Shown in pieces: positions 44,012 through 51,763 of a stretch of DNA of 64,000 nucleotides. Numbering within the stretch: position 1 is the stretch's first letter; the number at the start of each line of letters is the position of its first letter. This stretch comes from Bacillus sp. THAF10 (GTDB taxonomy: Bacteria; Bacillota; Bacilli; Bacillales; Bacillaceae_I), in contig NZ_CP045403.1 in the NCBI RefSeq assembly GCF_009363695.1, forward strand, positions 3,854,501 through 3,918,500. Reading direction: 5' to 3'. Below the pieces are notes generated by a model. The model was not told the origin of the DNA, did no database searches, and saw nothing but the letters and a program-made list of their open reading frames with translations. Made by a program: the position numbers and the translations under genes.

Positions 44012-44873
44012 CTGTTGATGCTAGAACTTCCATAATCGCTTTGGCAACGCCGCTATTAATGTTGGTCTCCGTTTCTAGATGGGCTGTGGCTTTTACACCG
44101 TCTGGGGCATTGCCCATTGCGACAGCACGGCCCACTCGTTCAAACATGGAAACATCGTTGTAGTTGTCCCCAATGGCCATCGTATCGGACATCGAAATTC
44201 CTCTTTCACCTGTGAAGTGTGTTAATGCGATTCCTTTTTGAGCATCGATACTTGTAATTTCCAAGTTGTCTTTACCAGAAGAACTCACTGCAACGAAGCT
44301 AAGATTTTCTAGCTCTGCTCGGGCTGCTTCACGATTGTCTTTATCAAGGGAGAAGGCAAGCAGCTTATATACCGTTGTGTTTTTGTCCTCTAAAACTTGA
44401 TCAAAGCTGTCCACAAGCTTCAAATTTCCTTCGTCCATTCGTTCCTTTGCTGCTTTTAAGACTTCCTCATAGTTGTTGTTTTGGTTTACCGACATGAAAA
44501 TATCTACAATCGTGGCGATGGCTTTATCATAGTCCTTGGAATACGTACCAGATCCCGTGTAAAGCTCATAATAAACATCATGCTTTTCCAAAATCTCCGC
44601 AATTTGCTTCACCTGTTGATTTTCTAAAGTGTTTGTAGAAACTACATCTCCCTGTACATTCCTTGCTTCTGCACCATTTACACAAATGATTGGTGTTTGA
44701 ATGCCTGCTTCATGCAGCACATCCTTCGCCTCCAAATAGGAGCGTCCCGTGGCAATAACTACCTCTACACCATTTTTTTGCGCTAGCTTTATGGCATCTG
44801 CATTTTCTTCACTCACCACATGATTATGGTTTAATAATGTTCCGTCCATATCGATTGCAATACATTTTACCAA
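43995..44873 (-). CDS. Cof-type HAD family phosphatase
   Basis: This is a 292-residue HAD hydrolase of the Cof/YidA (C2B cap) type, which dephosphorylates sugar phosphates and nucleotides. Motif I is DMDGTLL (Asp nucleophile), motif II TGRS, and motifs III/IV are seen as Lys (DAQKGIAL) and GDNYNDVSMF. The start is TTG with AGGTAGGTG upstream. It is monocistronic with its terminator in the 3' end. The physiological substrate cannot be told. Confidence 0.92.
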   Translation of the reverse strand: MVKCIAIDMDGTLLNHNHVVSEENADAIKLAQKNGVEVVIATGRSYLEAKDVLHEAGIQTPIICVNGAEARNVQGDVVSTNTLENQQVKQIAEILEKHDVYYELYTGSGTYSKDYDKAIATIVDIFMSVNQNNNYEEVLKAAKERMDEGNLKLVDSFDQVLEDKNTTVYKLLAFSLDKDNREAARAELENLSFVAVSSSGKDNLEITSIDAQKGIALTHFTGERGISMSDTMAIGDNYNDVSMFERVGRAVAMGNAPDGVKATAHLETETNINSGVAKAIMEVLASTEYQAT

Positions 44874-45062
44874 TTCGATTCACCTACCTCTCTAGAATAA
44901 TTCCTATCCTAAATAACTTTTCTTCCTATTTCAAACATTATACTAAGAGAATATTTATCTAAAAATTCTTAACAGTAAAATTAATCCTGTTGCTACTTGG
45001 CATATTCCTTTATAATAAAGCTAAGGAATCAGGTATTTATTAAATGGATGAGGTAGAAATCT

Positions 45063-46094
45063 ATGAAAATTTCCTCCAATCATATAGGGAAGATCTTGAA
45101 AAACGATATCTATTCGATTTCAGGGAATTTGTTATTAAAAAAGGGGACCGTCCTTAACAAAAATCATGTGGCAAATCTACAAAATCATGACTATTATTTT
45201 GACCATGACTTTTTATTGGACGAGCCTCATCACTTATCAAAAGAGTATTTTCACCATGTTAAAGCGATGTATGAAACAAGTGTGGAGTCCTTTCAGTCTA
45301 TTTTCACCACTCTAGAAAACAACAGCTTGCCTCCTTTAGAGGATGTTCATGAGATGCTCTCCCCCATCATTGATAAGCTAATGGATGATCCCATGTTTAT
45401 ACGGTACATTGAGCAGGTGAAGTGTTATGACAATTACACGTATACGCACAGCTTAAATGTTGGCATTTATTCTTCCCTAATCGGTAAGTTGCAAGGACTA
45501 GATAAAAATAACATTCGTCTTCTTAGTCAAATGGGCTTGTTTCATGACGTTGGAAAGCTGCTTATTGATAAAGAAATTATTCAAAAGCCTGGGCGCTTAA
45601 CGGAAAAAGAGTGGAAAGAAATTCAAAAGCATACTACCTATGGGTATGAATTACTTAGAAAAAATAAGTCCATTGATCCACATATTCTACAAGGGGCGCT
45701 CCTTCACCATGAGCGGCTAGACGGAAGCGGGTATCCTACTGGCATTAAGCATACGAAGATTCCGTATTTAGTACAAATCCTTTCTGTAGCGGATATGTAT
45801 GATGCTCTATCCTCTGAAAGAAGCTATAGACCGAAGCAGAATTTATTTGTCACCACGAAAATCCTGATTCAAGAGGCCAGTTTTAATCGTTTGAACCCAG
45901 CGATCGTCTACCCGTTTGTTCGCTATATCCTATCTAATCACCTGCGTGAAGTGGTCATTTTGAACAACGGACAGCTTGCTGAAATTATTTTTATTCATGC
46001 AGATGAACCACACCTTCCAATTATTAAAGTGGACGACCATTTTATTGATCTACGAAAGCATAAGGAACTCGAGATTCTTGATTTTGCTAATTAA
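45063..46094 (+). CDS. HD-GYP domain phosphodiesterase
   Basis: This is a 343-residue protein with an N-terminal region of about 110 residues and an HD-GYP domain that likely hydrolyses cyclic di-GMP or a related dinucleotide. The HD pair is His161-Asp162 (FHDVGKLL), and the GYP motif is at 223-225 (HHERLDGSGYP). No receiver or membrane domain is present. Upstream, TTGCTA and TATAAT at 44990-45016 form a weak promoter candidate with a 15 bp spacer. Confidence 0.92.
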   Translation: MKISSNHIGKILKNDIYSISGNLLLKKGTVLNKNHVANLQNHDYYFDHDFLLDEPHHLSKEYFHHVKAMYETSVESFQSIFTTLENNSLPPLEDVHEMLSPIIDKLMDDPMFIRYIEQVKCYDNYTYTHSLNVGIYSSLIGKLQGLDKNNIRLLSQMGLFHDVGKLLIDKEIIQKPGRLTEKEWKEIQKHTTYGYELLRKNKSIDPHILQGALLHHERLDGSGYPTGIKHTKIPYLVQILSVADMYDALSSERSYRPKQNLFVTTKILIQEASFNRLNPAIVYPFVRYILSNHLREVVILNNGQLAEIIFIHADEPHLPIIKVDDHFIDLRKHKELEILDFAN

Positions 46095-46238
46095 ATTTTT
46101 TTGAAAAGGTTTACACCAACATGAAAAAGGGTAAAGTTGTGAGGATTTATACATAATTCCAAGAACTACCTTTGAAAAAATCACAAAATGTATTAAAATA
46201 ACAAACGTTGCATATTTACGCATAAGGAGATTTTGACA

Positions 46239-47594
46239 TTGAAAAACAACGGTTCTTATCAAACAGCAGACAAAGCTAAATTTTTCTTTCCTTCCTTAAT
46301 TGGAATTTTATTATTTATGTTTCCGGTGAAGTATAATGGCGACATTACTATCCCGATTGCTATTCTTTCTGAATTTCTCGGAAACTTGCTCGGTGACAGC
46401 ATTCCCTATATTATGACCGCCATTATTACCATCACTGCAGTTGCCACCCTTATTACAAAGTTGGCACAGCCATCCTTTGCAAAACGAGAGAGCTTTTTCA
46501 ACTCACTACTAAATGTTTCTATTTTCTGGACTGTTGTAAGAGTGCTTGCGATGGTACTTGCGATTATGACCTTGTTTAAATTAGGTCCTGAGGCAGTATG
46601 GAACGAATATACTGGTGGACTTTTATTATTTGATCTACTTCCAATCCTTCTTACCGTTTTCTTTTTTGCAGGATTATTTTTACCATTGCTCTTAAACTTT
46701 GGTCTATTAGAGCTTTTCGGAGCACTGCTTACAAAGCTTATGCGACCAGTTTTCAAGCTACCTGGACGCTCCTCCATCGATGCACTTGCATCTTGGTTGG
46801 GAGACGGAACAATTGGAGTTTTGTTAACAAGTAAGCAATATGAGGAAGGCTTTTATACGAAACGGGAAGCTGCCGTAATCGGGACAACCTTTTCTGTTGT
46901 TTCCATCACCTTTAGTCTTGTTGTTATTTCTCAAGTGAAATTAGGAAACATGTTTGTACCGTTCTATATTACTGTCGCAGTGGCAGGATTAGTCGCAGCC
47001 ATTATCATGCCTAGAATTCCGCCTTTATCCAGAAAGCCTGATACTTACTACAACGGGGAAGAACAGAGTGATAAAGAACTAATTCCATCTGGCTACTCTC
47101 CACTAAAATGGGGGTATAAACAAGCGGTAGAACGCGCTTCTCAAAATAAAAGTGTTGGAGCGTTCTTCCGTGATGGCTTCCGCAACGTCCTTGATATGTG
47201 GATGGGTGTAGCGCCAATCGTGATGGCATTTGGAACTATCGCATTAATTTTAGCGGAATTCACTCCGCTATTCACATGGCTTGGGATGCCGTTTATTCCT
47301 CTATTACAGCTTCTACAAATACCAGATGCCCAATTAGCATCTGAATCGATGATTGTTGGTTTTGCGGATATGTTCCTGCCATCTGTACTGGCAACAGACA
47401 TTCCAAGTGAACTGACACGCTTTGTAATTGCAGCAGTGTCCGTCACTCAGCTTATTTATCTTTCTGAGGTAGGTGGGGTTATTTTAGGATCGAAAGTACC
47501 TGTATCACTATGGGAGCTTTTTGTTATCTTTATTTTACGTACCCTCATCACGCTGCCAGTTATCGCATTAATGGCACATTTATTCTTCTTTTAA
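46239..47594 (+). CDS. YjiH family membrane protein
   Basis: This is a 451-residue membrane protein with about ten hydrophobic segments and the nucleoside-recognition (Gate) type motif DALASWLGDGTIGVLLTSKQ. That matches the YjiH family, probably a transporter with unknown substrate. I chose TTG at 46239, which is 9 nt after AAGGAG; a TTG two codons earlier is too close. A bidirectional terminator follows. Confidence 0.87.
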   Translation: MKNNGSYQTADKAKFFFPSLIGILLFMFPVKYNGDITIPIAILSEFLGNLLGDSIPYIMTAIITITAVATLITKLAQPSFAKRESFFNSLLNVSIFWTVVRVLAMVLAIMTLFKLGPEAVWNEYTGGLLLFDLLPILLTVFFFAGLFLPLLLNFGLLELFGALLTKLMRPVFKLPGRSSIDALASWLGDGTIGVLLTSKQYEEGFYTKREAAVIGTTFSVVSITFSLVVISQVKLGNMFVPFYITVAVAGLVAAIIMPRIPPLSRKPDTYYNGEEQSDKELIPSGYSPLKWGYKQAVERASQNKSVGAFFRDGFRNVLDMWMGVAPIVMAFGTIALILAEFTPLFTWLGMPFIPLLQLLQIPDAQLASESMIVGFADMFLPSVLATDIPSELTRFVIAAVSVTQLIYLSEVGGVILGSKVPVSLWELFVIFILRTLITLPVIALMAHLFFF

Positions 47595-47598
47595 ACAT

Positions 47599-47639
47599 AA
47601 AAAAGCCTGGACGTTCCACAAGACGTCGCAGGCTTTTTT
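47599..47639 (+). terminator. Bidirectional terminator, yjiH-like and ATP-grasp genes
   Basis: AAAAAAGCCTG, an interior that also pairs (GACGT/ACGTC), CAGGCTTTTTTG. T tracts on both strands serve both convergent transcripts. Confidence 0.92.
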
Positions 47640-47641
47640 GT

Positions 47642-48604
47642 TTACTTTTGAGGGTGTAGCGTTTTTTCGCTAACCTTTACTAGCTCGTGACCTAACAGTG
47701 TCGCAAGCTCGAGCATACCGAATCTTCCGGCAGCTTTTTCTGCATCTGCATTGTAGTTTGTGTTGGTGTTCACGTCATAGGTGAAAATCTCACCGTTTTT
47801 GTTACGGATAAATTCAATGCCCGCCACTTGGATGTCATTGTCTTGCAAAAACTGTTCATATTTTTCAAGGATTGGATCGTTAAAGCGATCAATAATTTGG
47901 AACTTTGGTTTTTCCTCGACCTCTTCTCCAACTGGGCAAAAGAGATCTCCGATTTGGCAAGCATCTGCTGGGCACAGCTCAAAGCCTTCAGACGTATCCA
48001 CCTGTACTGCATAGACAAATTTCCCACCAATAAACTCACAGCGCGTGATATACGGCTCTGGGGCCTCGATGTATTCCTGAATGAGGGTAATCCCGTCCAC
48101 AGGCTCTTCAAAATTCGGACCTTGAAGGTATTCTTCTAAGGCAGCTGTGGAATGGAATAATTGCACCCCAAGCCCTTTTCCTGCGCGATTATGCTTCGTG
48201 ATAAAGGAGGTTGTGCCAATTCTCTTTGCCGCATCTAGAATGTTTTCCTTTCCAACTGCCGCAATCGTTTTCGGTGTTTTCACCCCAGCTTTTTCAAGTG
48301 CAGTATATTGATTCACTTTACTTAATTCTAATTGTAGTGCCCTGCTGCCATTCCAAACTTTTCTATCATGGAATTCCAACCAGCTTAATACCGCACCAGT
48401 CAGTTCCGGAGCAAAACGATGGTTTCTCGTGTGCGAGGAAGCACTCATCCGGTTATAAAAAATCCCTTCTGGTGGTGCCTCTGTCAAAGGCACGATCCCC
48501 TCATTCAAATGCCACTCTTCATAGGGTAGTCCAAGCTCCTCCAAGCGATTGGTAAGGTGAGTGGTCCATTCTCTATTTTCATGAATAATATAAATCTTCT
48601 TCAC
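47642..48604 (-). CDS. ATP-grasp (RimK-like) ligase
   Basis: This is a 320-residue ATP-grasp ligase related to RimK/alpha-L-glutamate ligases. The ATP-binding part contains SFITKHNRAGKGLGVQLF and TLIQEYIEAPEPYITRCEF, and the Mg2+ site is VAGIEFIRNKNGEIFTYDVN. Such enzymes join a carboxylate to an amine through an acyl phosphate. I chose the GTG at 48604, preceded by GGAGGCG. It lies 41 nt after the flavin monooxygenase gene with no terminator, so both are under the SAM riboswitch, which suggests a role in sulfur or methionine metabolism. The substrate is unknown. Confidence 0.85.
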   Translation of the reverse strand: MKKIYIIHENREWTTHLTNRLEELGLPYEEWHLNEGIVPLTEAPPEGIFYNRMSASSHTRNHRFAPELTGAVLSWLEFHDRKVWNGSRALQLELSKVNQYTALEKAGVKTPKTIAAVGKENILDAAKRIGTTSFITKHNRAGKGLGVQLFHSTAALEEYLQGPNFEEPVDGITLIQEYIEAPEPYITRCEFIGGKFVYAVQVDTSEGFELCPADACQIGDLFCPVGEEVEEKPKFQIIDRFNDPILEKYEQFLQDNDIQVAGIEFIRNKNGEIFTYDVNTNTNYNADAEKAAGRFGMLELATLLGHELVKVSEKTLHPQK

Positions 48605-48645
48605 GGTGTCCGCCTCCAATTTCTGCATAAGTTGTTTCAATCATT

Positions 48646-49677
48646 CTATTTTTTGTTAACAAGGGGCATCACTTGGTTCGCAAAGCGCTCCATTTCCTCC
48701 AGCTGTGGGGAAAATTGAAGCAAGAGCAAATCAACGCCTACAGTCTCGTATTCTTTTATTCTTGCAGCAATTTGTTCTGGTGTACCGACTAAATTTGGTC
48801 GCAGTCCACGGTTTGATACCGAATAATCCTGAAGCTGTATTTGTTGCTCCAGCTGGGATTTACTTGTGAAATCTTTGAAGCCCGCGTAGGCAGCTGATTC
48901 TTTTACATGCGTAATTCTGGCTAGCTCCTCTTGCGCTTCTTCCTCCGTGTCACGGCAAATCACATAAGCCGCCATACCAAAGGATTGAAAAGGGAGCATA
49001 TTCGCTTGTTCTCTTCTAGATTTCATCTCAGTGATTTTTACAGAGACCTCTTCCGCTGTGCCGCCATGCATCACATAGGCATCACAATGCGACGTGATAA
49101 CCTCCTTGCCCTTTGGACTTTCTCCACCAGCATAAAGAATCGGATTTGGCCGTTGCACAGGCTTTGGAAATAGCTTGGTGTCCTTGAGCTGATAAAATTG
49201 TCCTTCGTAGCTAAAGGAATCCTCCGTCCACAGGCCCTTTAACACATCAATAAATTCTTTTGTGCGATCATAGCGTTCATCATGCTCGGTAAAAATCGCC
49301 CCATATTGACGAGCTTCCTCTTCCCACCACGCTGACACAACATTGAGGGTGAAACGTCCATTACTAATGTGGTCGATATTTGCCGCTGCCTTTGCAGCTA
49401 TGGCAGGGTTATGAAAGCCGGGACGAATCGCAGTCATAATTTCCATTTTTTCCGTCACTGCAGCAAGCGCAGCTGCCGTCGACCAAGCCTCCAGCATATC
49501 TTCCTCAGGTCCTTTAATATCATTTAAAAACAATTCAGCAATCAGCGTCGTATCATAGCCAAGCTTTTCCGCTTGCTGTATCACTTTCTTTGCATACTCA
49601 AACGTGGGAGGCATTTGCTCATCCTCCACATTCCGTAGCCACCCACCAAATATCGGCAGCCAAAACCCAAACCTCAT
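48646..49677 (-). CDS. LLM-class flavin-dependent monooxygenase
   Basis: This is a 343-residue luciferase-like FMN monooxygenase close to alkanesulfonate (SsuD-like) and dimethylsulfone monooxygenases. It has the TIM-barrel start FGFWLPIFGGWLRN, the segment MTAIRPGFHNPAIAAKAAA and the phosphate-binding NPILYAGGESPKGKEV. It probably releases sulfite from organosulfonates or sulfones when sulfur is limiting. The ATG at 49677 follows AAGGGG. A SAM-I riboswitch and terminator precede it, so it is expressed when SAM is low. Confidence 0.9.
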   Translation of the reverse strand: MRFGFWLPIFGGWLRNVEDEQMPPTFEYAKKVIQQAEKLGYDTTLIAELFLNDIKGPEEDMLEAWSTAAALAAVTEKMEIMTAIRPGFHNPAIAAKAAANIDHISNGRFTLNVVSAWWEEEARQYGAIFTEHDERYDRTKEFIDVLKGLWTEDSFSYEGQFYQLKDTKLFPKPVQRPNPILYAGGESPKGKEVITSHCDAYVMHGGTAEEVSVKITEMKSRREQANMLPFQSFGMAAYVICRDTEEEAQEELARITHVKESAAYAGFKDFTSKSQLEQQIQLQDYSVSNRGLRPNLVGTPEQIAARIKEYETVGVDLLLLQFSPQLEEMERFANQVMPLVNKK

Positions 49678-49715
49678 CGCTCTTCGCCCCTTCTGCATTG
49701 TCTTTTTGACAAACA

Positions 49716-49743
49716 AAAAACTTCTCCGATAAGAAGAAGTTTG
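49716..49743 (-). terminator. Riboswitch terminator
   Basis: Minus strand AACTTCTTCttatcGGAGAAGTTTTTTG, the expression platform following the S-box aptamer. Confidence 0.88.
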
Positions 49744-49764
49744 AGTATAAAACCGTCACATCTG

Positions 49765-49863
49765 CTTATCTCTCAAGAACGTTTGTCTTGCTGGATTTAG
49801 CACCTACACATACGTGTGGTTGCCGGGTTTCACAGGGCCAGTCCCTCCACCTCTCTCGATAAG
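49765..49863 (-). ncRNA. SAM-I riboswitch (S box)
   Basis: On the minus strand the P1 stem is CTTATCGAGAGAGG with GAGAGATAAG. Conserved core pieces are AGAGGTGGAGGGACTGGCCC, then TGTGAAACCCGGCAACC, then a CACACG hairpin and GGTGCTAAATCCAGCA. Order and spacing are those of the SAM-I class. The terminator at 49716-49743 follows, so SAM binding should stop transcription of the monooxygenase/ATP-grasp operon. Confidence 0.96.
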
Positions 49864-49969
49864 AAGTCTTACTATTAAATTAATTTAAATTAATCCTATC
49901 ACGAAACTAGGGTTTCGACAAGTCTTTCGTGTGCCTAAATAACACATTGGACTATTCATGGTAGGGCAA

Positions 49970-50045
49970 CTTTGCTGAAATTTGTTTTTTTGCGGATAAG
50001 TCCTTCGTTTTGAAGGATAAACTCCCATTTCTGCGGATATTCCCC
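49970..50045 (+). repeat. Short phased array, word GCGGATAA
   Basis: GGATA recurs at 49994, 50015 and 50035 (21 and 20 bp) in TTGCGGATAAG, TGAAGGATAAA and CTGCGGATATT; a weaker unit near 49974 continues the phase. It lies beside the composite element at 50069. With three to four units it is the least certain of the arrays. Confidence 0.55.
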
Positions 50046-50139
50046 CTATCCACAATTTCCTTAACATAAAAAAAGGCTGGGACAAAACTTAAAAACACAA
50101 ACAAAAAGACGAACAATAGTAATGCCGACATTAAATACC

Positions 50140-50275
50140 GCTATTGATTTCCGTGCAAGACTTCGCTTTCCGCGGGTGACCCGTGAGCCTCCTCGGCATC
50201 GCCTGCGGGGTCTCACATTGGCCACTTCTTTAAGCAGGAGTCTACGTCTTGCTCTCCAATCAACCGCTGGTGTCG
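50140..50275. repeat. Family A palindromic element (copy 3)
   Basis: Bounded by CCGCTATTGATTTCCG and CTCCAATCAACCGC, with internal TTCCGCGGGTGACCCG, GAGCCTCCTCGGC and CTGCGGGGTCTCAC. This copy is closest to the element widely seen between genes in Bacillus and Geobacillus, and is nested in family D. Confidence 0.8.
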
Positions 50276-50308
50276 TCTAAAGAGTAAAAGCATATTTTAA
50301 TACTAAAA

Positions 50309-50353
50309 AAAACCGAACTGATTTGATCAAATACTCAAATCAGTTCGGTTTTT
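50309..50353 (-). terminator. Terminator of the lipoprotein gene
   Basis: AAAACCGAACTGATTT pairs with AAATCAGTTCGGTTTT. T tracts are present on both strands. It is inside the family D element. Confidence 0.75.
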
Positions 50354-50411
50354 ACTTAGGCTAAAACACTTTTGTCCCAGCCTCCAATAATTTTTATCGA
50401 AAAGTGTCTTT

Positions 50412-50909
50412 TTAATAAAGATCTTTTCCAAAATTAGGAGCGAGGAGGCCGACGCTTTCAAACGTGGCACCAATTTTTTCATGAAATTCACCTAATGCAG
50501 CTTCCATATCTGCTTTGTCTTCACCTGAGCTAATCGCCGCAGCACGTTCCTCAAAATAAAGCGCCAAAAGCTCAATCGAATCCTTCATATCCGTTTGAAG
50601 TGCAGAATTAATTTCGGCAGGAACTTCAATTCCCCTTAATTCGTTTGCAATGCGATTACTTGCTTGTACTGCTTCATCTCGGTCACCAGTCTCCCCTTGA
50701 GATACCTCATAAGCGGAAACCGTTTTTACATGCTTTCTCACGACTGAGATCATTTCCATCTGCAGGTTCATTAAGTAATTGATATGATCTTCCCCATTTT
50801 CCTTTTCACTTGTGGAGGTAGCGGGTTCTGATTCTGTTTTTAACGTATCATCAGAACAAGCAACTAAAACAAGCAAGCTTCCTAAAATAACACTAATAAT
50901 CCATTTCAT
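50412..50909 (-). CDS. Predicted lipoprotein
   Basis: This is a 165-residue exported lipoprotein. The signal sequence MKWIISVILGSLLVLVAC ends in a lipobox (LVAC, Cys18), followed by a Ser/Thr/Glu-rich linker and a helical domain (about 45-160) with no recognisable enzymatic motif. AAAGGAG precedes the ATG. No partner gene is adjacent. Function is unknown. Confidence 0.82.
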   Translation of the reverse strand: MKWIISVILGSLLVLVACSDDTLKTESEPATSTSEKENGEDHINYLMNLQMEMISVVRKHVKTVSAYEVSQGETGDRDEAVQASNRIANELRGIEVPAEINSALQTDMKDSIELLALYFEERAAAISSGEDKADMEAALGEFHEKIGATFESVGLLAPNFGKDLY

Positions 50910-50939
50910 ATATATTAAATTCTCCTTTTTTTCAGGTAG

Positions 50940-51122
50940 TCTCTTTCCTAAAAGGTTGGTGCTATAAACCTGGAAAAAGTTCGCTTTAAGACTTTTCCAA
51001 TCTTTATGAGAAGAAAAATTGCCACGTGTTTAAATTTTCGTCAACGATAAGAAAACGAAAGCGACTTTGATCTCGCGTGCATTACCTATAAGCAGTAGCA
51101 AGTAGTTTACGTAACCAACCTT
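50940..51122. repeat. Family B dispersed element (copy 4)
   Basis: Runs from CTCTTTCCTAAAAGGTTGG to GTAACCAACCTT with AAGACTTTTCCAATCTTTAT and AGCAGTAGCAAGTAGTTTAC. It has the same orientation as copy 5, which starts 62 nt later. Confidence 0.78.
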
Positions 51123-51184
51123 CAGTTAAAAGTACGACAATAGTGTACTAGGAATTTGCTGCCATGTATAGGTTTTTTTATTAA

Positions 51185-51368
51185 GCTCTTTTCTAAAAGG
51201 TTGGTGCTAAATATAAGGTAAAAGGCAGCTTTAAGACTTTTTCCAATCGGTAAGCGAAGAAAAAATGGACACTTATTTAAAACTGCCTCTACAAAAAGAG
51301 CATGACAGCAGCGTTCATCTCGTGTCGCTTAACTATACGCAATAGCAACAAAGTTTGCGTTTTAAAAA
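51185..51368. repeat. Family B dispersed element (copy 5)
   Basis: Runs from GCTCTTTTCTAAAAGGTTGG to AATAGCAACAAAGTTTGCG, with AAGACTTTTTCCAATC and AAAAAGAGCATGACAGCAGC. It is in direct tandem with copy 4 and ends 86 nt before the maltose operon promoter. Confidence 0.8.
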
Positions 51369-51454
51369 TTCCTTCCTCACTTTTGTTTTCCAAATATAAC
51401 ATTTTACCTATTGGGGTCCGATATGTTAATTTCATAGATAATATTATTTTCCTC

Positions 51455-51483
51455 TTGCAATTGGAGTGGATATTTCATAGAAT
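51455..51483 (+). promoter_or_regulatory. Predicted sigma-A promoter of maltose PTS operon
   Basis: TTGCAA (51455-51460), a 17 bp spacer and TAGAAT (51478-51483). The operator-like palindrome begins 8 nt later. The start codon is 280 nt downstream, so a long leader is implied. Confidence 0.65.
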
Positions 51484-51490
51484 AGGAGAA

Positions 51491-51504
51491 TGCAAACGGT
51501 TGCA
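51491..51504. promoter_or_regulatory. LacI/CcpA-type operator
   Basis: TGCAAACGGTTGCA is a near-perfect palindrome with the central CG typical of LacI-family operators. It matches cre at all but two positions. It overlaps the expected transcription start, which suits repression by a MalR-like protein or CcpA. Confidence 0.6.
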
Positions 51505-51529
51505 CCACAAGTAACGTCCTTTGCACAAA

Positions 51530-51724
51530 AATGAATTCGTTTTCACATCAAAAGCGGAATGCGCCCGCTTTGAGACGTACAAACTTTGTCTAGTTGCTGC
51601 GGCTCGTTGCACTGAGTCGTATGAGATAAAGAAAACACGAAGAGTGATAGCTTTTTCGTGTTTCCTTATCTTAAGGTGACGTGGGAAATTTGCTAGTCTC
51701 AGGCGCATGGAGCTGGACGCTGCT
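51530..51724. repeat. Family C dispersed element, full length
   Basis: The element of about 195 bp contains GCGGAATGCGCCCGC, a long hairpin (AGATAAAGAAAACACGAA with TTCGTGTTTCCTTATCT) and ends GCTAGTCTCAGGCGCATGG, AGCTGGACGCTGC. Parts recur at 2484-2541 and 23898-23960. It sits inside the leader between the maltose operon promoter and its first gene. Confidence 0.72.
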
Positions 51725-51763
51725 TAAGAAAATATAACTTCACAATGAAAGAAGGCTGTTAAC

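Larger units (their letters stand above)
50069..50389. repeat. Family D composite element with nested family A
   Basis: The ends form a 15 bp inverted repeat: AAGGCTGGGACAAAA at the left and TTTTGTCCCAGCCT at the right. Inside are a family A element (50140-50275) and a strong hairpin at 50309-50353. It carries no ORF. Its size (about 320 bp) and terminal inverted repeats resemble a miniature non-autonomous transposable element. Confidence 0.7.

Noticed and set aside
49885..50085. Open frame of 66 codons on the minus strand
   Set aside because: It spans the GGATA array and the edge of the family D element and has no RBS.
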